This document shows, piece after piece, positions 12,901 through 22,900 of a DNA stretch of 64,000 nt. The notes beneath the pieces are model-generated. The model was not told where the DNA came from, did no database searches, and saw only the letters and a program-made list of their open reading frames with translations. Source of the DNA: Sphaerolaimus hirsutus. Taxonomy: Eukaryota > Nematoda > Chromadorea > Monhysterida > Sphaerolaimidae. The stretch covers positions 20,968,318-21,032,317 of the forward strand of contig OZ038451.1 in the NCBI GenBank assembly GCA_964036195.1, in the 5' to 3' direction. Positions within the stretch are counted from its first letter, which is position 1. Every line of letters begins with the position of its first letter. The position numbers and the translations under genes were made by a program.

Positions 12901-14838
12901 AGTAGCGAGCCTACATCGCAGGGAACATTTACTTATATTACTGGGCACAGAACGGAAAAAGCTTATGGATACAAAAGGTAACAAGGAAAATCAACCAAAC
13001 TCCCCCCCCCAATAAAAACCAACCATCTCATTATTGCAGCTATCCCTCAAATTTTTCAATCTCCCGCCAGTTTCATATCTATATCCACAATTTTCCGGAT
13101 ACAATTCATGTTTTATTTTCCTCTCGAGAACATCTTCCATGTCATTTTCATTTTCCTGCATCTCCGAGTAAACTACCCCCGCGTCTTCACCTGAAGCAGT
13201 GATGTGGTGCACCTGGGCAGTGAGTTTTTTTCTTGATTTTTTTCCTTCAAATTATGGTTACAGTTTTAAACATCTTATATTTAAAACAATCTTCCAAGAA
13301 AATATAAAAAGTTATATCTATTTATATTTTCCCCAGGCTTCTCCAGAGAATTTTTTTTTATATGGGGCCAATGTAAAAATATCACATTTAAATTCATGCC
13401 CTCCGCATTTTTCTAGGGGTTTGCCGGGGATCCAGTACGGTTCACCAAAATGCCTACAAACCAGTTTTGATTACAGTTATACTCGGCGGACACCACATTT
13501 AGTATGGAAACCTGCCATAACCCATCTGAATAATGAAGCAAAAATTAGTCTTTTTCATAATATTTATTGTAGTTTTTGCTGTGTAATAATTAATAACGAA
13601 ATTTATCACAAGATTTTTCTTCGTTAAATTATGGTAGGATTCTGCGGATACTTTGCGGTCCGCCGAGTATACCATTCATTTAGGAGTTTCGGGAATTTTT
13701 CAGAAAGTTTTTTAGTGTGAAAAGCTCTAAAAGACACGTCAGTTTCTGACCACTCCGACTATTTGCAAAATTATAGATATACGAGATCCTAAAAAAGAAT
13801 ACTCAATGTCGATCTCAACATTCGACGACCAAAAATACGCTGAATAAAAATCCCCCCCCGTACCTCAGTCATAAACTGTTCCTGAGTCAACAAAGGGTTC
13901 AAAATGTGATCCAAATAAATGGGCAACATATTCAACATGCCCTTGACGCCGCAAGTGCTCAACGTATAACAAGTGTAGTCTTCAGAAGTGACAGCATTGG
14001 TGCCGCTGGCAAAACACGCATTGGCTACCATATCTAGAACCCCTTTCCTGAGGCATTCCCAAACCCTGTATAATGCTCTGAAAAATGTAAAATGTCATAC
14101 AAATTGTCAAAAGTGATGTGAAATGCCCTGGAAAATAGCAAATGTACGTTTGCCATATTGCAGGCCATTTGACATGACATTTAGGTAGTTTGCGTGACAT
14201 GTGACATTTTGTAGCGCATTTTACAGGGTCTGGGAGTGGCACCAGGGGTAGCTTTGAGACCCCATGAAAACTAGGTGTTCAAGTGTGTGAGGCAATCCGT
14301 CATCTGTTAGGGCTTCCGTGGCTGCGTGGGGGGGGGGGGTTGTTTGAAGGAGTGGGGTGGTTTGGTGTTGCGTTTCAGTATATAAATTCCGTGCCTGTGC
14401 ACCGACTGTTCTTTATGTTGAGAGCAGAGGTGGAAAACTTTACACAATAAATATCAAGATTTGAAACTTTACGACAAACAAGCAACCCCATCGGGACACA
14501 CATTGCTGGCAGTTAATTGGAAACGAAAATAATTAAAATGCCATTTCCTCGCAACAGAGTCAAGTGACACGACTATCAAGTAACCGCTCACATACAAAGT
14601 TCCGTGTCACTTTCCATAATTTGTCACTTGAAACAACTAAAGGTCCACGAGACGCCCACACACCCCAATCCCACCCGTTCGAATAATCCCCCACCCGCAA
14701 ACCTAAGTACACAAAAGCGTGGACCAGGGGCCCGCCCACATCCGCCATAGTACATCGCAAACCGGACTTTGGCGCCAAATATTTGCAAACGTCGATCAAT
14801 CCATTGGCTTTGCATTTTCCCACGAGCTTCCATGACAT
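3984..14838 (-). CDS. M16 family zinc metallopeptidase, C05D11.1/YOL098C-like
   Basis: Predicted cytosolic M16 (pitrilysin/insulysin clan) peptidase of the C05D11.1/yeast YOL098C branch, cleaving peptides inside a two-lobed chamber; the substrate is unknown. Seventeen exons, 5' to 3': 14838-14703, 14321-14243, 14047-13864, 13212-13024, 12088-11810, 11508-11398, 11309-11160, 10788-10612, 10166-9963, 9659-9448, 8787-8595, 7878-7698, 7160-7072, 6444-6127, 5731-5507, 5147-4998, 4166-3984. All borders are GT/AG and phases agree; the sum is 3,060 nt, 1,019 residues, normal for the branch. The inverted zinc motif HTLEH is at 57-61 and a downstream ligand candidate Glu150 lies in VVYSEMQ. Later family blocks include GPLWQKIRGNGLAYG and a C-terminal FKKYV. 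The ATG at 14,838 begins MSWKLVGK and reaches the conserved SGLR..MADVGGPLV block. No signal peptide is seen. Intron 2 is an introner-like element. Confidence 0.93.
4196..4493. repeat. GGCGCCA-rich palindromic element in last M16 intron
   Basis: Ends TAGTGATGTAAAAAGCGCC and GGCGCTTTTACATCACTA are inverted copies. The interior is almost wholly made of degenerate units of TTTGGCGCCA on both strands. It lies in the intron between the last two M16 exons. Similar GGCGCC-rich patches occur near 4,720-4,810, 9,690-9,830, 19,395-19,485, 24,050-24,085, 28,265-28,300 and 59,255-59,330. The ends resemble hAT termini, but I could not find an 8-bp target duplication. Confidence 0.65.
5240..5366 (-). mobile_element. 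Family-1 introner-like element, internal to an M16 intron
   Basis: On the minus strand it begins GTGCCATTCCCAGATCCTGT and ends with the degraded inverse (GCCGGGACTGCC). This is the same terminal repeat that bounds the introns at 14,048-14,242 and 34,087-34,268. Here it sits inside the intron 5,148-5,506 and does not supply its splice sites. The interior shares the ATGTCAAATGTCATGCAAAG motif of the family. Confidence 0.6.
6502..6865. mobile_element. TACCGTATTTCCTC-family element in M16 intron
   Basis: The right end GAGGAAATACGGTA is intact at 6,852-6,865; the left end near 6,502 is degraded (TACCATGGGTTATTCGAG). The G-rich GGTTATTCGAGAGGGGCTTA sub-terminal repeat identifies the family. It lies in the intron between M16 exons 6,127-6,444 and 7,072-7,160. 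Confidence 0.6.
6875..7048. mobile_element. Family-2 (CAAGTGGACAAGTG) element, degraded, in M16 intron
   Basis: Ends GTCCCATTCCGCAGAAACAA and GTCCACTTGCGGAAATG are inverted relatives of the GTGCCAATTCCGCAAGTGG ends of the element at 17,945-18,196 and of FIP1 intron 2. The interior has repeated AAGTGGTAAG units. It begins about 23 bases inside the donor side of this intron and so does not define the splice sites. Confidence 0.5.
7295..7432. mobile_element. Family-1 element, partial, in M16 intron
   Basis: The left end GTGCCACTCCCAGACACTGT is nearly identical to the family-1 terminus; the right end is degraded (TTTTACAGTAACTAGGGCCC). The interior carries ATGTCATGCAAAG-like units. It lies within the intron 7,161-7,697 and away from both splice sites. 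Confidence 0.5.
8153..8504. mobile_element. TACCGTAATACC-family element, diverged, in M16 intron
   Basis: TACCGTAATACCTTGAATAC at 8,153 starts a CCCCCC-rich segment typical of the TACCGTATTTCC family. A plausible inverse (CCTACGGTA) ends at 8,504, and a second end-like sequence, ACCGTAAATCC, occurs near 8,457, so two elements may overlap. The interval lies in the intron between M16 exons 7,698-7,878 and 8,595-8,787. The exact right border is uncertain. Confidence 0.4.
11715..11766. repeat. Inverted repeat in M16 intron
   Basis: GGTATTTTTGGAAAGTGTA at 11,715-11,733 and its exact inverse at 11,748-11,766 flank a 14-base spacer made of TTACAC units. It sits in the intron 11,509-11,809. It may be a remnant of a small inverted-repeat element. 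Confidence 0.6.
12320..12842. mobile_element. hAT-like element with 8-bp duplication, GGAAAACGG interior
   Basis: The ends AGGGTGTCAAA and TTTGACACCCT are inverted copies, and the 523-bp element is flanked by an exact 8-bp direct repeat GTATAGCT (12,312-12,319 and 12,843-12,850). Eight-base duplications are the signature of the hAT superfamily. The interior is mostly degenerate repeats of GGAAAACGGAAA, which give spurious open frames rich in K/R/F. There is no transposase. It sits in the M16 intron between exons 11,810-12,088 and 13,024-13,212. Confidence 0.85.
14048..14242 (-). mobile_element. Introner-like family-1 element forming an entire M16 intron
   Basis: This 195-bp intron splits the TGG codon in SYPWKGVLD, just after the zinc-motif exon. 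On the coding strand it starts GTGCCACTCCCAGACCCTGT, whose first two bases are the splice donor, and ends with the inverse ACAGGGTTTGGGAATGCC followed by TCAG, whose AG is the acceptor. The terminal inverted repeats therefore coincide with the intron to within a few bases. The protein reads correctly across the junction, matching the family. The donor-side terminus is nearly the same as that of the intron at 34,087-34,268 in the unrelated FIP1 gene. Confidence 0.85.
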
Positions 14839-15608
14839 TTTGGAGTCAAAGATGCGATTTTTTTTCGTTTGAAAAATCTTTGAGACTAAAAAATGCGAAA
14901 AATGTTATTACGTGAGGAAATTCAAACAGGTAATTTTTGCTAGGTAAATCATTTGAAAATGTGAATGGTTACAAATGAATTTGGTTCATTGGGCAATGCA
15001 AGAAATCTAGGAATCAAGTGTATGATTTACTATTACAGTATTTCAATTCGGAAACAATGTTGAGAGCGGTGTGACGTTTTCGTGAAAATGATAAAAAATT
15101 TCATAAAAAAGATTGTTAATTCAATTCAGAGGTTTTGATAACCGCTGTTTGAATATCATATACCATCGTTTCAAAAAAATTCTTACCGCAATCAGCTCCC
15201 TGCCAAAATACCATCAAAAAGGCACACCGCACCATGAAAATGTTCTTAAAACAATTTACGTTATCGTAAACCTCTGAATGAGCGTTTTCATAATCAATGT
15301 TTTTTATCCTTGAATGTTTTCTTAAAATATTCACACACAAAATTTTCAAATCTAGTAATTTTTTAGTTACCCAAGCAGTTTACGGATATGCATTCGTGAT
15401 TTTTTCGAACTCATTTTTTGGGAACATGGATTTATGTTCGTTCAAATCTGGAACTGGGCCCTGGTAGTGTTTTTGGAATGGATTTCTCCCGATCAGAAGT
15501 TATGCGAGGAAATTAATACCACACATCAGTATCGGAAGAAATTCACCAAATGCCGTTCAAAAGTGAACTGAATAATTTCTCATAAAATTCTTAGAATGTT
15601 ATAGAATG

Positions 15609-17608
15609 TACCGTATTACCTCGAATTATCCTTCCCCCCCTTGAATTAACCCCCCCTCAAAATGGGCTGGGGAAATAATACCCCCCTCGAAATACCCCCC
15701 CCCCTTCGGAATGATGTAAACTGGTGGCAAATATAAATGGGAAATCAGGTACCTCATTTTTCATAACTATCTCACAGGGAAACGTGCAGCCCAATATGGC
15801 TGCCATTTGATGTGGGGCTGCCCACAACATTTGCCTACATATATGCCAAGTGGCACCCCCTGGCACCCCCCTGTTCTGCTGCTACAGATTGATGAATGTT
15901 TTTTTCCAATTTTTTTCCGGCAAATATAAACGGGAATTTTCAAAAAACACACAAAATACAGCTGCAGTAAAGTGCACAGCCGATTTTTTTGTGTGCTGCC
16001 AACACAACCAATGAATGCACTTGTGTTGGGTCCTTTTCAAATAAAATAAAAATTACTTATAGCTTTCCCACAGCCATATTTTGACTGCTGGTAAGTTGGG
16101 AGTATAATTTGGCCCCTGGTCCACTGACACCCACAGAACTTGCTCCCAGACAGCAGGCATGGACCACAAAAACATGACAACAATGATTTTAAACTTTGTG
16201 ATTATCAAAATTGTAGTTGTGATTGAAAAACTGTGATTTTCAATTTTCTGGGCATGACCTCTTCATTTGTTTATCCCAGTCACACTAGACACAGGGCACA
16301 TTGCCCATTGGCCCCTATAGGTTTTTATCAAATAATTAGTGTCCACATTGGATGGGCACAAGTATTTTGTCATTTGTGTCAAGACACTGCAGGCGCCAGA
16401 CACGCTGTCAGGCGATTGCCCCCTCTACGCAGGGCCATTTTTATCATTGGCTATAAAAAATACTTGAATGCAAAAATGGAGCCCAGGAGCAGCCATATGT
16501 TGCCCCGGACACCAAACAAGCCAATTCTGGCCCCCATGTGCACCATGAATAGCTTGGGATAGTGGATTGTTCACTTTTTCAAACCTACGTTTTTCTCCAA
16601 AACAAATTTCATGTTTGATCAACAACGCCACCATTGTGTGGGGCTTCTGGGGGTTCTGACTGGGTAGAAAAGTTGCACATGATTACAATCTACCAATGTC
16701 AAAAAAACTTTTTGGTCTCAGATGTCCATAAAAAAATTTATCAATAATTTTTGTTTCATCAGGAACAAAAATTTGTATGGAAGTTCCATTTATATTTGCC
16801 AGAAAAAAAACATGAAAAAAAAATATTCTGCATCAAGGGTGGCCTGAGGGGGGTGTCCCCTAGGGTATATATAGTAAATACTTGGGGGCACCCTCACACA
16901 AGATGAAAGTCTAACAGCTTGCATGTGGGATTTGTAAAGTACAATTAAGTGATTTTCCCGTTTATATTTTCCACCAGTTTACGTCATGTACATTATAAAT
17001 ACGTCATGTGCGCAATGTACATGATGTATATTACTGTTAATTTGCATTGCAGCTACACATAGAGTAGTTTGTGTAGCTACCGTATTTGCTTGAATAATCC
17101 CCCTGGGGGATTATTATTTCGTCAGACATTTTTGAGGGGGGAACTATTCGAGGGGGGGAATTATTCAAGGGGGGGAATAATTATATCGTCAAAATATTCA
17201 AGCATGTTTCCATCAACTCATTTCACGAAATATGCTTCATAAACACAATAACATGCCATTTTTGTTAAAATTAGGTATAAAAAATTAATCAATCTTTAAA
17301 GGGGGGGATTATTCGAGGGGGGGGGGTTATTATTTCCTCACTCGTCTTACAGGGGGGGATTATTCGAGCGGGGAGATTATTCAAGGGGGGGAACTATTCA
17401 AGCAAATACGGTATCTACGTTTTTATGTCCAAATATATCCTGTTTGGACACATTTATGACCTATTTTGGGTACGCAAATGCCTACTATTTACTACGATCC
17501 TTACGAAAATTTCTGACGAAATAATAACCCCCCCCTCGAATTAACCCCCCTCAAATTTTGCTGGCGAAATAATAAACCCCCATGGGGGTATTTCGAGGTA
17601 ATACGGTA
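15609..17608. mobile_element. About 2-kb TIR element with TACCGTATTACCTCGA ends
   Basis: TACCGTATTACCTCGAATTA at 15,609 is matched by ATTTCGAGGTAATACGGTA ending at 17,608. Both ends have the variant ATTACCTC rather than the ATTTCCTC of neighbouring copies, so they look like a true pair. The sub-terminal sequence is CCCCCC-rich on both sides. I found no transposase-like frame in the interior, and another family copy is nested at 17,078-17,413. An alternative is two separate solo ends. Confidence 0.5.
17078..17413. mobile_element. Nested TACCGTATTTGCTTGAATA element
   Basis: TACCGTATTTGCTTGAATAA at the left and TTCAAGCAAATACGGTA at the right form matched inverted ends sharing the private variant GCTTGAA. 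The interior holds repeated GGGGGGATTATTCGAGGG on both sides of a short AT-rich core. The intact pairing and private variant indicate a distinct insertion inside the larger element at 15,609-17,608. Confidence 0.8.
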
Positions 17609-17944
17609 ATCATAAATATTAAGGGTCGGTCATGGTTCCAGACTTGAAACGAATATAAATAAAATCATTGAAACGAGTATAAATAAAATCAATGTTCAAA
17701 AATTAATAATGTTTTGTTGGAATTTGTGTTTCTTTTGAACAAAATCTACAACTTTACACATTAGTCAACTTTTAGGCACTTTTGATCAATGAAAATTCGC
17801 AGACAATTCAAATTTTCTAATTCGACTTTTTCAGAAAAAGCCACAGCCTTCAATGATACCCCAGAAATTAGCTCCTAACCTTTGAAAACGCAAGATAATT
17901 ACTAAGATGAGAAAACAAAAAAAAATAGTTTGAACCGAACAGCG

Positions 17945-18196
17945 GTGCCAATTCCGCAAGTGGACAAGTGGCAAAAAGTGGCATCGCGTAAGGTCAAGTG
18001 GGAAGATTTAGGAAGTTAAGTGGCGAGAAATGTGGTAAGTGGCAAGACAAGTGGCAAGAAAATAGGCAACAAATACTCACAATCAAGCTTATGAATAGAT
18101 TTTCATTCACTGAACTACTAGACACTTACTAATTTACTAAAAATTAACTTTATGTACTTAACACTTTTCAGAACACTTGTCTACTTGCGGAATGGC
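17945..18196. mobile_element. Family-2 element outside a gene
   Basis: The left end is GTGCCAATTCCGCAAGTGG and the right end CTACTTGCGGAATGGC is its inverse. The interior has AAGTGGCAAG/GACAAGTGG units. The same ends bound FIP1 intron 2 (36,251-36,748), so this is a copy of an introner-like family in an apparently non-coding location. Confidence 0.7.
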
Positions 18197-18299
18197 TCGC
18201 GGGTAGTTAAATACATAAAGGACTTCAATTTACAATAAATATATTTGGCTATTAAAAATCACAGATGAAAAACTCAACCCTTGGTAGCATTCAAAAATA

Positions 18300-18662
18300 T
18301 ACCGTATATCCTAGAAATACCCACAGGGGTTTATAACTTTGCCAGCACATTTCGACAGGGAGTAATTCGAGGGGGGCATATTCAAGGGATGTCATTCGTG
18401 AAGGAATGTAGTAGCGAAAAAGCAAAAACATACCCAAACTGGTAATAGGACCAAACCCGATATATTTGGACATATAATAAATGGATATATCTGCACAAAC
18501 TAGTAAATGTGTAGCTTTTAGCAGCATTTAATCCATTATGTACATTGCATACATGATGTACATTATTCGAGACGGTGATATTTCGACGGGAGGGGTATTT
18601 TTTCCTCAAGTCGCTTAGACCTGGGGGTATTTCAAAGGGAGATAATTCGAGGAAATACGGTA
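18300..18662. mobile_element. TACCGTATATCCTAGA/TTCGAGGAAATACGGTA element
   Basis: The left end TACCGTATATCCTAGAAATA and the right end AATTCGAGGAAATACGGTA are imperfect inverted copies. The GGGGTATTTC and TTCGAGGGGGGC sub-terminal repeats are those of the family. No transposase frame is present. Confidence 0.7.
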
Positions 18663-19603
18663 CATGGAAAGCTGGCTAGTTCAATGGTCATGAATGACTT
18701 TTCAAATAAATAATAATAATCACAGATAGCGCAGGCAATGCATAGAATAGTGGAAAATGTGAAACAGATAAACATAACCCAAAATTATTTACAAGCTGAT
18801 GTACCATCCATAGTAGAAAATACTCCCAATTAGGTATTTTAAGCTATTGAAAAATATCATGCGCAGGCTAGAAATGGTCGGACTTTTGACCGCTTTTATG
18901 TTTAATTTTTTTTGAAAGCGGTAGCTGAAATTTTCAGTAACGATTTTTTTTGCATCAATGCAATTTCACACACGGTAAATAAATACAAATAAATATTGGG
19001 TTGAGAATGTTTTCACCAGAAGCGTTTTTTTGGCAAATATCTAAAAAAATACACAATTTTTTTGGCAATAAATAAATAAATACATACATGAATATTTGCC
19101 GCTATAAATGGATTTTATGATCAGATTATGCACCTATTTAAACATCGTAAAACATTCAATGTCAATATGGCAAGAGTGAATTAATGGACATGCTATCGCA
19201 AAAAAAGTTTCACGTATGAAGTTAAGCCGACCAAAAATGGCACTATTTTTACGGGTCAAATTGGAAAGAGCAATATATTTACACATGGCGTAAATTTTCA
19301 ATAAAAGTATCAGCAAAAACATCAACGCAAAAAACAAATACTATAGTCTACTGACAACACACTTCACAACGAAATCTACCAAAACTATTCCGAAGCAACT
19401 TATGGCGCCAGTGCCATGGCACCAACGCCATTTTTATTCTGGACCAGGGGCTTGGCGCACCAGCGCCAGTGCCATGGCGTGTTCCAGTAAACTCGAGTGA
19501 CCTAGTGCCATATAATTTCGGACCAGTTAGATACAAATACTTTTCCTAAATTTAAAATACCTTGCGACGTTCTATTCGTTTCATAGTGGATTTTAATATT
19601 CAG

Positions 19604-19783
19604 TCGATTTTTTTGGCACAATTAGAGTACGTTGCATTTTTGGATCAGCGCCAAGAATCGTTGATGGGATTGGATCGTTACATTCCGGAGAATGGCAATA
19701 AGTCACTTGCACTTATCCACCACTCTGAATGTGAACACGATTGGGGAAATATTTCTAGAAAATTCATATTATCCGAACAATGA
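19604..19783 (+). CDS. Possible terminal exon of an unknown plus-strand gene
   Basis: After an AG at 19,602-19,603 in a T-rich context, an open frame of 59 codons runs to TGA at 19,781-19,783. It contains LEYVAFLDQRQESLMGLDRY and SLALIHHSECEHDWGN, whose composition looks protein-like. It would end 132 bases from the stop codon of the minus-strand F-box gene, a tail-to-tail arrangement. I do not recognise the sequence, found no partner exon, and see no in-frame upstream ATG. It could be chance. Confidence 0.28.
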   Translation, partial: SIFLAQLEYVAFLDQRQESLMGLDRYIPENGNKSLALIHHSECEHDWGNISRKFILSEQ

Positions 19784-19915
19784 ACCCAACGGACGAAAAA
19801 GATAAAAAAACACACAGGGCACTGGGGCTGGATTCAATTTGACGTAAGACAACCTCAGAGCCTCAAGAGCGCCCTACGCCCGAATCGAATTTGGAACCAG
19901 GCCAACAATATCAAA

Positions 19916-22900
19916 TCAAACCACGCAAGTCATACAACAGGCGCCTTTTTCCCCTCGCAACAAATGTCTAGCCATTTCCCTCTCATTAAATCGATCTTCC
20001 TTTTTAAATGGTCCGTTGGCAGCTTGCCACATTTCGCCGTAATAATTCGCGACCACGATTTGTCCGTTGGAACGAGTGATCATATCGCGGAGTAGGTCGT
20101 CGTCCACCTTTGGTACGAGTGAGGTGTGAACCTTTTTAGATAGATGAATGACATAATGTTGCACGGCACACTCAAATTTTCAGTTGCAGTTCGAACACTT
20201 TTTCAAGGGCGGAATTAAAATCGGGGGTGGAATTCAAAAACGTCTGAACCGCCCTCGATTTCAATTCCGCACATGAAACGTTCGAACACTTTGACGATGG
20301 CGGAATTGCCTCGAATTGTGCAGGGGCAGAATTAATTCGGAAAGGGCGGAAAGCGCAAAGCGTTTGAACAATGTCCGCACTCTTTTGAGTGTGCGGTGCG
20401 CCATCTAGGCAAGAAAACATTGGAACACTTTCTAGAGGGTGGAATTCAGTTTAAGTTTACACAAATATGCCACACAGTGAACTTCAATATCTTTAAAACA
20501 AGTGGGTATTACTAAAAAATTTCTCTATTCATTTTTGAAGACAAAGCTTAGATCTACCTATAAAATATTTTTCACAAATATATTTGGCAAGATAAGTGAG
20601 ATGTGTTTCTCACAACAACCTTCTCTAATGGGTGGAATTGAAAGTCAAGGGCGGAATTGAAAGTGTCCCAATCATTTTGAAACTTGCTGCGTGGAAATGT
20701 TATGACACGCAAATCAGCGAAAAGTGTACAAATTCGCCCGGACTCCGTTCGAATGTCCAAAAAATGCCGTAAAAATCCTTCAAAAAAGCGTTCGAACTGC
20801 ACTTGGAGTTCCGCCTTGGCGGAACTCAAAAACGTTCGAACTGCACTTGAAAATTTTGAGTGTGCGGTGCGCCATTTATTCAATTGAATATTGAACAGAA
20901 TTGAAAGCAGTTAATTTATTTTGAGCTGTTATCATTTTGCATGTGACGCGTGAAGTTGATCTATTTATACTATTTACCGTATTTAGATTGAACAAACGGT
21001 TTGTGAATTAAAAATTTTGTTGATAAAAAAGGTCGAATAGAAAGAAATACAGCGTCAAAAATACGTATTCAATACACAAAGACAACAGGGTAAACTCGAG
21101 TGAATTATTGTTATTTGGAACATTTGCGATACTAATACTTTTAGCCAGTTGCATTTTCTGGATAGGTGCCAAATTTTCAATGCGCATATTACGCGCATTA
21201 ATGGTGGCATGCGCGCATTATTGGACTATTTCATAGATGAATAAAACTAAAACTCTTCATAACTTTTTGGTAATTATAGCAACAAGTCACTCGAATACAA
21301 CTTGTGAACACCCATCCAACTCACCAAGTTACAATTTCTCACATCCAAAAATCTCAACTCAGTTAAATAATTTTGCGGAACTCTGGCCAGACCCGAACCT
21401 CGAATTAGATCCAGACCTACCACATCTAACAATCTCAGTTTTCCAAGTCTTTTTATAATGTAATTTAGACCCTTTTCCGTCACTGACCAACACCACGAGA
21501 GACAGAGTGCTTCCAGCTGCAAAAAAATGACATATTAAATAAAATAAAAATAACATTTTTGTGCTGAACTGAAATAAATTTTGTCGAATTTAATGAAGTT
21601 TCCCGTCATTTCACAAATAAATCGTATGAGCAAACATTGGCACGCTGCCAATGTAAGTCAAAGCAAGTCAACATCCCCTAAGGTGGGAACCGTAACCGGG
21701 CTGTGAGTTTTACGGTAGGGTATCTCCATTTTGCGGTAAACATTACGGTACGGTACCCTCCCCATCACAACCTGATCACAGCCCTTAGTCAACGCCTCGA
21801 CGACATCGTCATTCATGCAATTGCACTCTGCCATGTGCAGCCAGGTGAGTTGACGGAGTTGCATGGATGCGAACATGTCAACTAAGCCCTCGGCCGTCAA
21901 CTCGGACGCTTTGCGCAAGTGCAGGTGCTCCAGGGTGCTGAGGTCCTGCGTGGAGGGGGGTAGTTGACAGTTGTCTTTTAGCTATTTTTCCTCCTACAGC
22001 TTCAAAAAGCCTATACATTGAACACCCCTTCCCTAAATTTTTTGTCAGCGTCTATCCATCTGGAGAAGCTATTTACTATCTATATGAACCACCCGGGGGG
22101 GGGTCCAAATTGACTGAACCCCGCCCCAAAATGGTTCAAAACGATAAAAAAACTTCCCACCAAACAAAAATCATCCACAAATGACCAAAAAAGGAAATTA
22201 ACCCCCCACCAAACCCACCCTCAAATAAAGCAACCCCTGATCGGTAAAATTATACGCAAAAGACACCGTGAGCTTTTTCAAATGCTCGCACTGTCTCAAA
22301 TAGAAAATGGCATTGTCTGTGAGATCGGCGCCATCCAGGTGCAATTCCATCAAAGTGGACCCGTGCTGGTTGGCGATCGCTTCCACGCCGCTGCGCGATT
22401 GCGATCGATTTTGAGGGTGGAATGGCTTTTGATAGTTGAGAATGTACACTAAACAGTTGACAGTCGATCAGTGGTCAACTGGAAATTGCAGGATTTTGCA
22501 CACATTTGAGGTTGGGAATGGATCAGTTATTTTTTCTATAACCTCTAGTTGCCGGAGGCTGACCATTACGCGTTGTCGTTGAATAAATGTTTACATTTAC
22601 TGGATTGATGTAAAAATTATGTTTGTAATGGATTATATCAGTTGCCAAGCGTAAAAAATTTTATACTCACTGAAAAATAAATATTTAAATTCAATATTTG
22701 CTTCACTCGAAAGATACATTTTGAAAAACTCTAAACTCAACTGAAATTTATTGATGCTGCGTCGTAATTGTGTTCGAAAATGACTCAACCGTTCACAAAA
22801 ACATAAAAATAGGCGGGTCGTTTGACAGAGAAATCAAATTTCAAGCATCGTCGCAACAAAAAAACTTTAACAAACCTATCAGTGATAAACGGCACTCCAT

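Larger units (their letters stand above)
14839..19915. other. Repeat-rich interval between M16 5' end and F-box gene 3' end
   Basis: Most of the interval is mobile-element sequence: a roughly 2-kb TACCGTATTACC element (15,609-17,608) with a nested copy, a family-2 element (17,945-18,196), a third TACCGTATATCC element (18,300-18,662) and a GGCGCC patch (19,395-19,485). Two plus-strand segments could be coding: 15,363-15,571 and 19,604-19,783. The M16 promoter should lie just right of 14,838, but I see no definable core element. Confidence 0.5.

Noticed and set aside
16233..16562. 109-codon plus-strand frame
   Set aside because: It lies inside the roughly 2-kb TACCGTATTACC element, has no transposase motif, and its antisense is also open in part.
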